Shown piece by piece: positions 1 through 5,583 of a stretch of 5,965 nucleotides of DNA. A program made the translations under genes and the position numbers. The notes beneath the pieces are model-generated. The model did no database searches and had not been told where the DNA came from. It worked only from the letters and a program-made list of their open reading frames with translations. Source of the stretch: Spirochaetales bacterium (GTDB lineage: Bacteria > Spirochaetota > Spirochaetia > ARS1246); contig JAFGHN010000180.1 in NCBI GenBank assembly GCA_016930115.1, forward strand, positions 1-5,965, written 5' to 3'. How positions within the stretch are numbered: position 1 is the stretch's first letter; every line of letters begins with the position of its first letter.

Positions 1-9
1 AAATCTTTT

Positions 10-14
10 GGAGG
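10..14 (+). promoter_or_regulatory. Ribosome binding site of first hsp20
   Basis: GGAGG lies six bases before the ATG at 21, an ideal Shine-Dalgarno distance, and fixes that start. Only 20 bases precede the gene in the window, so its promoter and any heat-shock operator cannot be seen. Confidence 0.85.
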
Positions 15-20
15 TGTTCT

Positions 21-476
21 ATGGCGATTATTAGATGGAGGAACGATGTCTGGAGACCTGCAGAAGAATTGCGAAGGCTCCAAAACGAGATTAACGATCT
101 GTTTGATCTTCCGGAAGTTTTCCCGGGAAGAGGCATATTCGACAGGTCAACCTCACCGGCTCTTGACATGCTGGAAACCGATGAGGGCTATACAATTTAC
201 TGCGACCTGCCGGGCATGGATAAGAAGAGCCTCGAACTATCGGTAACATCAAATGTGCTCACAATAAAGGGAGAGAGAAAACCCCGTCAGCTGGGAAGGG
301 ATGCAAAGGTTTTCCGGAATGAGACCTGGGAAGGCGTTTTTCAAAGGACTCTGGCTGTTCCTTCAGCGGTGGATAACGAAAAAATTGAAGCCGAGTTGAA
401 AGACGGTGTGTTGAAGATCTTTCTCCCAAGACGGGAGGAGGATAAGCCGAAGCAGATCGAGCTCAAAGTCAGATAA
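21..476 (+). CDS. Small heat-shock protein, Hsp20/alpha-crystallin family (first of tandem pair)
   Basis: ATP-independent holdase that binds unfolding proteins in the cytoplasm and keeps them refoldable by DnaK/DnaJ. The 151-residue length is typical. Residues 1-45 are the variable N-terminal arm, with an amphipathic start rich in Trp and Arg. The alpha-crystallin domain runs from about 46 to 139, opening with ALDMLETDEGYTIYCDLPGM and closing with the family signature AELKDGVLKIFLPR (124-137; A-x-x-x-x-G-V-L). The C-terminal tail carries an I-x-L anchor (IEL, 146-148), which in this family docks between dimers to build oligomers. ATG at 21 follows a good Shine-Dalgarno site. The gene is followed with an 11-bp gap by a second hsp20, so the two are almost certainly co-transcribed. 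Family assignment is secure; substrate range and oligomer size are not visible. Confidence 0.96.
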   Translation: MAIIRWRNDVWRPAEELRRLQNEINDLFDLPEVFPGRGIFDRSTSPALDMLETDEGYTIYCDLPGMDKKSLELSVTSNVLTIKGERKPRQLGRDAKVFRNETWEGVFQRTLAVPSAVDNEKIEAELKDGVLKIFLPRREEDKPKQIELKVR

Positions 477-484
477 GGAGGGAG
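475..484 (+). promoter_or_regulatory. Strong ribosome binding site of second hsp20, overlapping upstream stop
   Basis: AAGGAGGGAG begins inside the TAA stop (474-476) of the first hsp20 and ends three bases before the ATG at 488. This long anti-16S match shows that the ATG at 488 is the start and suggests the two genes are translated from one mRNA. A competing frame opening at 484 is ruled out because its start would lie at the end of the Shine-Dalgarno site itself. Confidence 0.85.
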
Positions 485-487
485 TGT

Positions 488-856
488 ATGGCAGACAAAG
501 AATTGATGGAACGGCCGCAGGAAACGAAGGGGCAGATCAGGTCGCTTTACAGCATTATCGAAGAGAAGGGCGAAGTGACAGTAACCCTCGATATGCCGGG
601 CGTCAAGAAGGAAAATCTGTCCATCAGCATCGAAAACAGCGAGTTGCGCGTGACGGGAAAACGCGACGGTGAGGATACTTCAGGAACATATCTTGTCCGA
701 GAGAGACGGTACGGGGATTTTTCAAATTCTTTTACCCTTGACGACACCATTGACCAGAACAATGTGGAAGCATCGCTCGAGAACGGCTTGCTTACGATCA
801 AGCTTCATCTGAAAGAAGAGGTAAAGCCGAAACGCATCGAGATAAAGACCACTTGA
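488..856 (+). CDS. Small heat-shock protein, Hsp20/alpha-crystallin family, short N-arm (second of tandem pair)
   Basis: A second holdase chaperone, 122 residues, clearly divergent from its neighbour rather than a recent duplicate. The alpha-crystallin domain starts near residue 23 (YSIIEEKGEVTVTLDMPGVK) and ends near 108, with the signature ASLENGLLTIKL at 95-106. The usual Pro just after this signature (L-P-K/R) is replaced (IKLHLKE). The C-terminal anchor is a canonical I-x-I (IEI, 117-119). The N-terminal arm is only about 20 residues and is polar, against about 45 in the upstream partner. In this family the arm governs client binding and oligomer size, so I infer a division of labour or mixed oligomers. 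The gene is followed after 27 bp by an intrinsic terminator, which makes it the last gene of a transcript that began upstream of the window. Confidence 0.95.
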   Translation: MADKELMERPQETKGQIRSLYSIIEEKGEVTVTLDMPGVKKENLSISIENSELRVTGKRDGEDTSGTYLVRERRYGDFSNSFTLDDTIDQNNVEASLENGLLTIKLHLKEEVKPKRIEIKTT

Positions 857-883
857 CCGTTGCCGTCCCCCAAAAATGGCAGA

Positions 884-923
884 GCCGCCTGACCGGTCAC
901 TACGGTCCGGCGGCTTCTTTTTT
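884..923 (+). terminator. Intrinsic terminator of the hsp20 pair
   Basis: The 12-bp stem is GCCGCCTGACCG (884-895) with CGGTCCGGCGGC (903-914), with one internal mismatch and a 7-base loop. It is followed directly by TTCTTTTTT (915-923), a textbook rho-independent structure for plus-strand transcription 27 bp after the second hsp20 stop. Confidence 0.92.
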
Positions 924-941
924 ACATGGGACTCCGTTAAA

Positions 942-968
942 ACGGCGCCCGGGCAAAAACCGGGCCGT
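942..968 (-). terminator. Probable terminator of the minus-strand dnaJ-like gene
   Basis: A perfect 6-bp core, GCCCGG (947-952) with CCGGGC (960-965), is extended by ACG (942-944) pairing with CGT (966-968) across a 2-base bulge; the loop is 7 bases. Read on the minus strand, the stem ends in TTTT (942-939). The T tract is short, so termination may be inefficient. It lies 31 bp beyond the dnaJ-like stop and back-to-back with the hsp20 terminator, as expected between convergent genes. I saw nothing else in the 142-bp gap 857-998. Confidence 0.6.
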
Positions 969-998
969 CGCACGTTAAAGCTGGCGCCTCCCCGGTCC

Positions 999-1601
999 CT
1001 ACCAGCCGTCGATGACCACGGTGACATGGAGCGCCGAACCGGGCAGGCCGGCTCCATCGAGTGTGAAATATGCTTCAACCCCGTTTTGGACACCGGCGGG
1101 GATCTCGATCGAAATGTTTTTTTCGATTTCGGCCTCCCCAAAACCGGAGCAGGCCGCGCACCCCCGGCCTCCGCACTCCGGGCATCTGACCCTCGCCGGA
1201 ATTGTTAACGGAACGCGACAGCCCCGTATCGCTTCAGCGGGAGAGAGAATCAGGTCGATTGCGAGCTCGTCGATAAGCGAATGACCGGGGAAATAGCTCG
1301 TGCGGCCCGGGCGCTCATATTCCTGCGTCCGGACGGGCGGGTCTTGCCGGCCGGAAGAGCGCCGGACATCCATCTGAAGGCCCGCCTTCTCCCGGTTCCT
1401 GTCATACGCGGACCGCTGCTCCTTGTCACGCAAGACCTCATACGCCTCCTGAACGCTGCGGAAGGCGTCACTGTCACCGGTCGCCGCATCAGGGTGGTGC
1501 TTCATCGCAGCATTCCTGTACGCGTGCTTTATCTCGGCAGTATCCGCGTCCTTGTCCACACCGAGGGTCTTATAATGGTTTTGCTCTTTTCCCTTGCCCA
1601 T
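999..1601 (-). CDS. Miniature DnaJ (Hsp40): J domain, two-motif zinc site, single C-terminal domain
   Basis: J-domain co-chaperone expected to stimulate the ATPase of DnaK and deliver clients. The J domain spans about residues 9-70 (starting HYKTLGVD), with the invariant HPD at 36-38 and the helix IV segment EQRSAYDR. A 35-residue linker follows, not Gly/Phe-rich as in classical DnaJ. From about 108 a C-terminal-domain-I-like segment begins (LIDELAIDLILSPAEAIRG) and is interrupted by two directly adjacent zinc motifs, CPECGGRG (140-147) and CAACSGFG (148-155). The domain then closes with ISIEIPAGVQNGVEAYFTLD and ends at HVTVVIDGW. Classical DnaJ has four CxxCxGxG motifs (two zinc ions), a second C-terminal domain and a dimerisation tail, and about 375 residues; this protein has 200. 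ATG at 1601 has only a weak Shine-Dalgarno site (GGA abutting the ATG), but there is no better in-frame start and the J domain fits. It may be co-transcribed with the permease 57 bp upstream. Confidence 0.92.
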   Translation of the reverse strand: MGKGKEQNHYKTLGVDKDADTAEIKHAYRNAAMKHHPDAATGDSDAFRSVQEAYEVLRDKEQRSAYDRNREKAGLQMDVRRSSGRQDPPVRTQEYERPGRTSYFPGHSLIDELAIDLILSPAEAIRGCRVPLTIPARVRCPECGGRGCAACSGFGEAEIEKNISIEIPAGVQNGVEAYFTLDGAGLPGSALHVTVVIDGW

Positions 1602-1658
1602 TCCAGTAATAAATTTGATTATTCAGAGTTTCAGAATCAAGTACTTCCTGCGCATACC
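1602..1658 (-). other. AT-rich gap with an imperfect palindrome before the dnaJ-like gene
   Basis: This 57-bp spacer is conspicuously AT-rich against its surroundings. It contains the inverted repeat TTGATT (1615-1620) and AATCAA (1635-1640) around a 14-base centre. It could hold an internal promoter or operator for the dnaJ-like gene, or be an mRNA hairpin. It does not match the CIRCE heat-shock operator (TTAGCACTC-N9-GAGTGCTAA), and I found no convincing -35/-10 pair. Confidence 0.3.
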
Positions 1659-3533
1659 TTATCGTCCGGCATCCTCGCTTCCGCCGATTCTCCGGCGCTC
1701 CCCGAGCAACAATACTTCCCGCAGCTGCTCAGGCCGGCGGACCGAGAGCCACTCCGGTTCAAACCGCCGGTCCATCGCGATTTGTGCAAGTGCGGCGAGG
1801 GTTTGAAGATGTAGCGTCCGTTTGTCCTTTGAGCCGACGAGCACAAAGATCGCCTTCACCTTCTCATATGTATCGTTGAACCGGACGCCTTCCGGCGCTC
1901 TAACCGCCAGGAGCAAAAAAACGCCCTGGTTTTCGAGTACCAGGTGTGGTACCGCCACAAACGGGGCGATGGCGGTGCTGCTCTCCCGCTCTCGTTGCCA
2001 TAGCAGCTTTTCGATGCGAGCGGGCTCCATATTCAGTCGCCGCTGAAGAGGGACCGCCGCCAGCGGAAACAGATCTTCGAGGGTGCGAACGGCGGGTACA
2101 TCGATAAAGAGCGCTTCCTTAAATACCGCATCCACCGGGTCGAGCTCGATCTCATCTTTTTCGTGGACGATATCGCGGAGTTCCCTCTCGAGGTTATCAC
2201 CGGCGATTTCTCTATTTGTGATCCGTTCGATGAGGTGCAGAAGCGCGTACTCGCCGGTGTGTCGCGATCTGCCGTACAGAAGATACACGCCCACGCTGAT
2301 AACAGTTAGTGATCCGGCGACGATGAGACCCATGACACCAAGATCGATGATAAAAAAAGCGAGCAGCACCATCGAGAAAATCTGCACGAAAGGAGTAAAA
2401 CGGACCCGGAAGGTCGGCCGGTAGCTTGTCAGCTTGCTGTACCGCATTACCAGCACCCCCAGGTTTGCGAGCAGGTATGAGCTCATAATAATCGTACTTG
2501 CCGCGGTAACGAGGAGTTCGAGCGAAACGATGCTCCCCGCGGCGACCATGACCCCGGTCGTGAGCAAAGAGGCATACGGCACGAACTGTCTCCGTGAAAA
2601 ACGGCCGAACACCGAAGGCAGGAGCTGGTCCCTGGCTAACGCAAATGGGTAACGCGCCGAGGAAAGGATTCCGGCGTGGGCCGTGGTAATAAATGCCAAA
2701 GAAGCGCCAACGGCCAGTACGGCGAACCCCCAGGGGCCCACAAGGTTCCGCGCAGCATCGGCGAGTGGCGTGCTCGTCCGCGAAAGCTCATCGGCGGAGG
2801 ATACGCCGACGGTCACAATCAAGCTGAGCACGTAGAGCGCCGTGACAGCCACAATAGCGCCCAGAATCCCCAGTGGGATCGCCCTACCCGGGCGTTTGAC
2901 TTCGCCGGACACGCTCGATGCGTTGATCAGGCCGCCAAAAGAGACAAAAACGAAACCGATCGCGCTGACCGTAGTATTCCAGTTTCCCGCGAAAAACGGC
3001 GTGAATCTCTCCCGGTCTATCTGCGGCAACCCTGCCACGGAGAGGGCAATGAGAATTGTAACCAATATCGCCACAAGGGCTATTTCGATTTTTGCCGCGG
3101 ATTTTGCGCCCAGAAAATTTGCCGCAACAAACAGCACAACCAGCGCAATCGACACCGGTACCAACGGGAGCGGTGTCAGCGATGCGATGAGTGCCGATAG
3201 ACCGTACACAGCGAATGCGCTCTTCGCAGACAATGCGAACCAGCTTAGAAGCCCCGAGATCGTTCCCATGAGCGGACCGAGACTCCGGGCAATGAAAAAG
3301 TAATCACCTCCCGCTTTCGGCATTCCGGTGGCCAGCTCAACGATGCTCAGCGTACCGATAAAGGCGATAATCCCGGCAATACCGTACGCGATGATCATCG
3401 CCGGGCCGCTGCGGGAAAACGCAATACCCGGCAGCACGAAGATACCGGAACTGATCATCGCGCCGGCGGCAATTGCGAAGAGGCTTCCGGCGCCGAGAAC
3501 TCGCGGGGTACGCCCGGCGGCGTTTCCTGTCAC
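1659..3533 (-). CDS. APC-superfamily permease fused to a C-terminal PTS EIIA-like (type 2) domain
   Basis: Inner-membrane transporter, probably for amino acids or related amines, of the APC superfamily (LeuT fold), 624 residues. Hydrophobic segments, about twelve, run from about 14 to 420. Family marks are GAMISSGIF in TM1 (24-32, the broken substrate-binding helix), EVKRPGRAIP after TM6 (211-220) and SSARYPFALARDQLLP (291-306). A cytoplasmic linker (about 429-470, with the charged helix IERITNREIAGDNLERELRD) leads to an EIIA-type-2 domain (about 471-612). That domain contains STAIAPFVAVPHL with His530 in the place of the phosphorylated His of EIIA/PtsN, then VKAIFVLVGSKDKRTLHLQT. Related permeases often carry a universal-stress domain here instead. 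Start is GTG at 3533, overlapping the SDR stop as GTGA, with AAGGG ten bases upstream. Substrate is not predictable; coupling to PTS phosphorylation is inferred. Confidence 0.92.
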   Translation of the reverse strand: MTGNAAGRTPRVLGAGSLFAIAAGAMISSGIFVLPGIAFSRSGPAMIIAYGIAGIIAFIGTLSIVELATGMPKAGGDYFFIARSLGPLMGTISGLLSWFALSAKSAFAVYGLSALIASLTPLPLVPVSIALVVLFVAANFLGAKSAAKIEIALVAILVTILIALSVAGLPQIDRERFTPFFAGNWNTTVSAIGFVFVSFGGLINASSVSGEVKRPGRAIPLGILGAIVAVTALYVLSLIVTVGVSSADELSRTSTPLADAARNLVGPWGFAVLAVGASLAFITTAHAGILSSARYPFALARDQLLPSVFGRFSRRQFVPYASLLTTGVMVAAGSIVSLELLVTAASTIIMSSYLLANLGVLVMRYSKLTSYRPTFRVRFTPFVQIFSMVLLAFFIIDLGVMGLIVAGSLTVISVGVYLLYGRSRHTGEYALLHLIERITNREIAGDNLERELRDIVHEKDEIELDPVDAVFKEALFIDVPAVRTLEDLFPLAAVPLQRRLNMEPARIEKLLWQRERESSTAIAPFVAVPHLVLENQGVFLLLAVRAPEGVRFNDTYEKVKAIFVLVGSKDKRTLHLQTLAALAQIAMDRRFEPEWLSVRRPEQLREVLLLGERRRIGGSEDAGR

Positions 3534-4369
3534 GGCTGAAGAACCCTTGACCGCTCTGCGAATCTCTCCCTGTATTCGGCAAAGCTTCGCCCAAGGGTGT
3601 GCCTGCCTCCCTCGACCGCAAGATTCTGTCCGGTTACATAGGTGCTTTCGTCACTTCCCAGGAACAGCGCCGCATGGGCAATGTCTTCCGGCCATCCGGC
3701 GCGCCCGACGGGAGTGGACTTGACGTAAAACGCCGCCAATTTATCCAGGAGCTCCTTGTTTTCAGCCTCGTCATGCTTATCATGCCCGCCGAGAAAAATC
3801 GGGGTCATGATGCCGCCGGGGGAAATGCAGTTCACCCTTATGCCGTGCTCCGCTACTTCCAACGCCCAAATCTTCGATACATGTATGAGCGCGGCCTTCC
3901 CGGCGCCGTACAAGGCCGAGGAACCGTCGTGGGTCATTCCCGCCGTGCTGGCTATATTGATGATGCTCCCGGAGCGCTGTTTTTTCATGATCGGTACGAC
4001 GTACTTCATACAGATAAAAACCGAACCAAGCACCAGCATTATCTGCGAACTGAAATACTCGGCGCTGTATTCTTCTATGGGTACTCGCGGTACGCTGCTG
4101 CAGGCGTTGTTGACAAGACAATCCACCCGGCCCCACCGGGAGACAGTGGCCTCGACCATGGCCTTGATGTCTGCCTCTACCGTGACATCGGTTCTGCAGA
4201 AGGCTGCACGCCCTTTCAGTTTCTTTACAAGCGCCTCTCCGGCGTCTTTCCCTCTGGCAGCGATCATTACGCGCGCGCCTTGTTGGGCAAACATCTGCGC
4301 CGTTGCCGCGCCTATGCCGCTGCTCCCGCCGGTAACGATGGCAACCTTTCCTTTCATCCTGCTCCCCAT
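3530..4369 (-). CDS. Short-chain dehydrogenase/reductase (classical SDR)
   Basis: NAD(P)H-dependent oxidoreductase with a single Rossmann domain, 279 residues from the ATG at 4369. The cofactor-binding loop is TGGSSGIG (13-20). The end of beta-2 reads AARGKD, lacking the acidic residue typical of NAD users, which leans towards NADP(H). NNAC (87-90) stands for the usual NNAG. The active site has Ser141, Tyr154 and Lys158 (YGAGK), followed by NCISPGGIMTPIF and the C-terminal substrate loop. The position normally filled by the fourth catalytic residue, Asn, appears to be Val113 (LVLGSVF where relatives have xNLxGVF). The final 25 residues form a charged tail after VEGGR. ATG 4369 is chosen over TTG 4381 because GGAGGG sits just ahead of it; ATG 4357, directly before MKGKVAIVTGG, is also possible. 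It is first gene of the minus-strand operon. Substrate unknown. Confidence 0.93.
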   Translation of the reverse strand: MGSRMKGKVAIVTGGSSGIGAATAQMFAQQGARVMIAARGKDAGEALVKKLKGRAAFCRTDVTVEADIKAMVEATVSRWGRVDCLVNNACSSVPRVPIEEYSAEYFSSQIMLVLGSVFICMKYVVPIMKKQRSGSIINIASTAGMTHDGSSALYGAGKAALIHVSKIWALEVAEHGIRVNCISPGGIMTPIFLGGHDKHDEAENKELLDKLAAFYVKSTPVGRAGWPEDIAHAALFLGSDESTYVTGQNLAVEGGRHTLGRSFAEYRERFAERSRVLQP

Positions 4370-4373
4370 TGTG

Positions 4374-4379
4374 CCCTCC
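4374..4379 (-). promoter_or_regulatory. Ribosome binding site deciding the SDR start
   Basis: On the minus strand GGAGGG (4379 down to 4374) is followed by CACA and then ATG at 4369. The possible TTG start at 4381 would overlap this site, so the longer version of the protein (four extra residues) is unlikely. Confidence 0.65.
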
Positions 4380-4381
4380 AA

Positions 4382-4456
4382 AATTCACCTTTCTTGATTG
4401 ACAATCCGGCATAGATAATACACGTTGTAGCAGAACTTGGGGAGTAAGGTGCAACG
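4382..4456. promoter_or_regulatory. Divergent promoter region, SDR operon and antiporter
   Basis: This 75-bp gap is the only space from which both the minus-strand SDR-permease operon and the plus-strand antiporter can be transcribed. A near-symmetric AT block offers a -10 element on both strands: GATAAT (4414-4419) on plus, TATTAT (4420-4415) on minus, each one mismatch from TATAAT. Neither has a good -35 at 16-18 bp; a TTGACA at 4398-4403 is too close (10 bp) to GATAAT. Predicted leaders would be about 30-40 bases each way. Confidence 0.4.
4445..4451 (+). promoter_or_regulatory. Ribosome binding site of the antiporter gene
   Basis: TAAGGTG ends five bases before the ATG at 4457 and matches part of the anti-16S consensus. 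GGGGAG at 4439-4444 is a second, more distant purine run. Either supports the ATG at 4457. Confidence 0.55.
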
Positions 4457-5509
4457 ATGGAAGCGTGGCTATCCGGGATTTTTGAGCAATTACCTCTTGT
4501 GGTGCTTTTTGTTATTATAGCCGCCGCCCTGGCCGTGCTGGTGAAGGGGGCCGACATACTCGTCGACCAGGCGGTTTCGCTTTCGGTGAAATGGGGTGTG
4601 CCAAAGATGCTTATCGGGGCGACGATCGTGAGCTTGGGCACCACTCTGCCGGAGGTGTCGGTCAGCGTGATCGCGGCGATACAGGGCGCGCCCGGGCTCG
4701 CGCTTGGGAACGCCGTGGGGTCAATCATCGCTGATACCGGGCTCATCCTGGGATTGGCGGTCGTAATTGGCCGGGTCCCGGTGGATCGTACACTGGTAAG
4801 CCGGCAAAGTTGGATCCAGTTCGCAAGCTCCGGGCTGCTGGTGCTTGTCTGCATCCCTTACCTCAGAATGGGCAAAATGTTCTCGCACGGCGGGCGTCTT
4901 CCCCAGCTGGTTGGGTTTATACTTTTGGCGCTTCTTGTCGTCTATATCCTGCGGTCCATCACCTGGTCAAAAGCCGCCCCTCCTGACGCTATCGCCGGCT
5001 CGACGGTCACTATCGATAAAGGAGTCAGGCCCGGCTTGGCGATTCTCGGCGTCGTTATCGGCATAGCGCTGGTTGTTATCGGCTCGCGAGTCCTCATACC
5101 GGCGGTGGAAGAGACTGCCCTCAGGCTTCACATTCCTGACGCAATTATCGCAGCCACGCTCGTCGCGTTTGGGACCTCCCTTCCCGAGCTGGCGACCGCA
5201 ATTGCCTCCGTAAGAAAAGGCCACGGTGAGCTTGCGTTGGGCAACGTGCTCGGCGCCGACGTGCTCAACGTTCTCTTCGTCAGCGGCGCTTCCGCGGCGG
5301 TCACAAAGGGAGGACTCACCGTACCGCCTGAGTTCTTTTATCTTTTCTTCCCATCGATGATCTTTGTGGTGACTGTTCTCCGGGTTGGGGTCAGCCGGAC
5401 AAAGAACCAGTTCAGTAAGGCATTCGGCTTTATACTACTTGCCGCCTACGTGACTACCGTGGTTCTCGGCTATGTGGTACCCGGGGGTTCAGCGCCAACG
5501 TTGCACTGA
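4457..5509 (+). CDS. Calcium/sodium antiporter, CaCA superfamily (YrbG/NCX-like)
   Basis: Inner-membrane cation exchanger, probably extruding Ca2+ against Na+ (or H+). 350 residues, close to the usual 310-350, with about ten hydrophobic segments in two inverted halves. Alpha-repeat 1 has GATIVSLGTTLPEV (54-67; Glu66) and GNAVGSIIADTG (84-95; Ser89, Asp93). Alpha-repeat 2 has AATLVAFGTSLPEL (232-245; Glu244) and GNVLGADVLNVL (262-273; Ala267, Asn271). The two Glu residues are the ion ligands of the family. A cytoplasmic loop of about 20 residues near 170-190 separates the halves. In the archaeal exchanger NCX_Mj, as I recall it, repeat 1 carries Asn and repeat 2 Asp at the equivalent of 93 and 271, so here they look exchanged; Ala267 replaces a Ser and Thr63 replaces the Ser of GTSLPE. 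The ion pair is therefore less certain than the family. Monocistronic by context. Confidence 0.93.
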   Translation: MEAWLSGIFEQLPLVVLFVIIAAALAVLVKGADILVDQAVSLSVKWGVPKMLIGATIVSLGTTLPEVSVSVIAAIQGAPGLALGNAVGSIIADTGLILGLAVVIGRVPVDRTLVSRQSWIQFASSGLLVLVCIPYLRMGKMFSHGGRLPQLVGFILLALLVVYILRSITWSKAAPPDAIAGSTVTIDKGVRPGLAILGVVIGIALVVIGSRVLIPAVEETALRLHIPDAIIAATLVAFGTSLPELATAIASVRKGHGELALGNVLGADVLNVLFVSGASAAVTKGGLTVPPEFFYLFFPSMIFVVTVLRVGVSRTKNQFSKAFGFILLAAYVTTVVLGYVVPGGSAPTLH

Positions 5510-5554
5510 CACGCCGCGGACCAGGCGCAGAATTCCATAAACGAAAAGTGACCA

Positions 5555-5579
5555 CGTGCCCGCTGTTCATGCGGGCACG
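5555..5579. terminator. Hairpin between convergent antiporter and VOC genes
   Basis: A perfect 9-bp stem, CGTGCCCGC (5555-5563) with GCGGGCACG (5571-5579), has a 7-base loop and lies 45 bp past the antiporter stop and 5 bp past the VOC gene stop. T tracts are weak on both sides: GTTATTT at 5583-5589 on plus, and TTTT some eight bases after the stem on minus. A shared bidirectional terminator is the likely role. Nothing else is apparent in 5510-5583. Confidence 0.65.
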
Positions 5580-5583
5580 CGAG

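Noticed and set aside
722..1141. Minus-strand frame spanning the convergent terminators
   Set aside because: It would read through two hairpins and overlap the ends of both an hsp20 and the DnaJ, with no homology visible.
1602..1658. CIRCE or sigma-32-type heat-shock control element before the DnaJ gene
   Set aside because: The palindrome present does not match TTAGCACTC-N9-GAGTGCTAA, and no sigma-32-like -35/-10 pair with proper spacing could be read.
1281..1814. Plus-strand frame of 177 codons opposite the DnaJ start and permease end
   Set aside because: It crosses two real minus-strand genes and their spacer, and shows no domain.
2676..3303. Plus-strand open frames opposite the permease
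   Set aside because: They lie antisense to conserved transmembrane coding sequence; low-complexity translations without a Shine-Dalgarno site or family resemblance.
4370..4381. TTG start for the SDR at 4381
   Set aside because: Its codons coincide with the GGAGGG ribosome binding site of the ATG at 4369, and the extra residues are outside the SDR fold.
3599..4414. Long plus-strand open frame (about 271 codons) opposite the SDR gene
   Set aside because: It is antisense to a clearly conserved SDR, has no recognisable domain, and its composition (many Arg, His, Pro, Gly) is that of a shadow of GC-rich codons.
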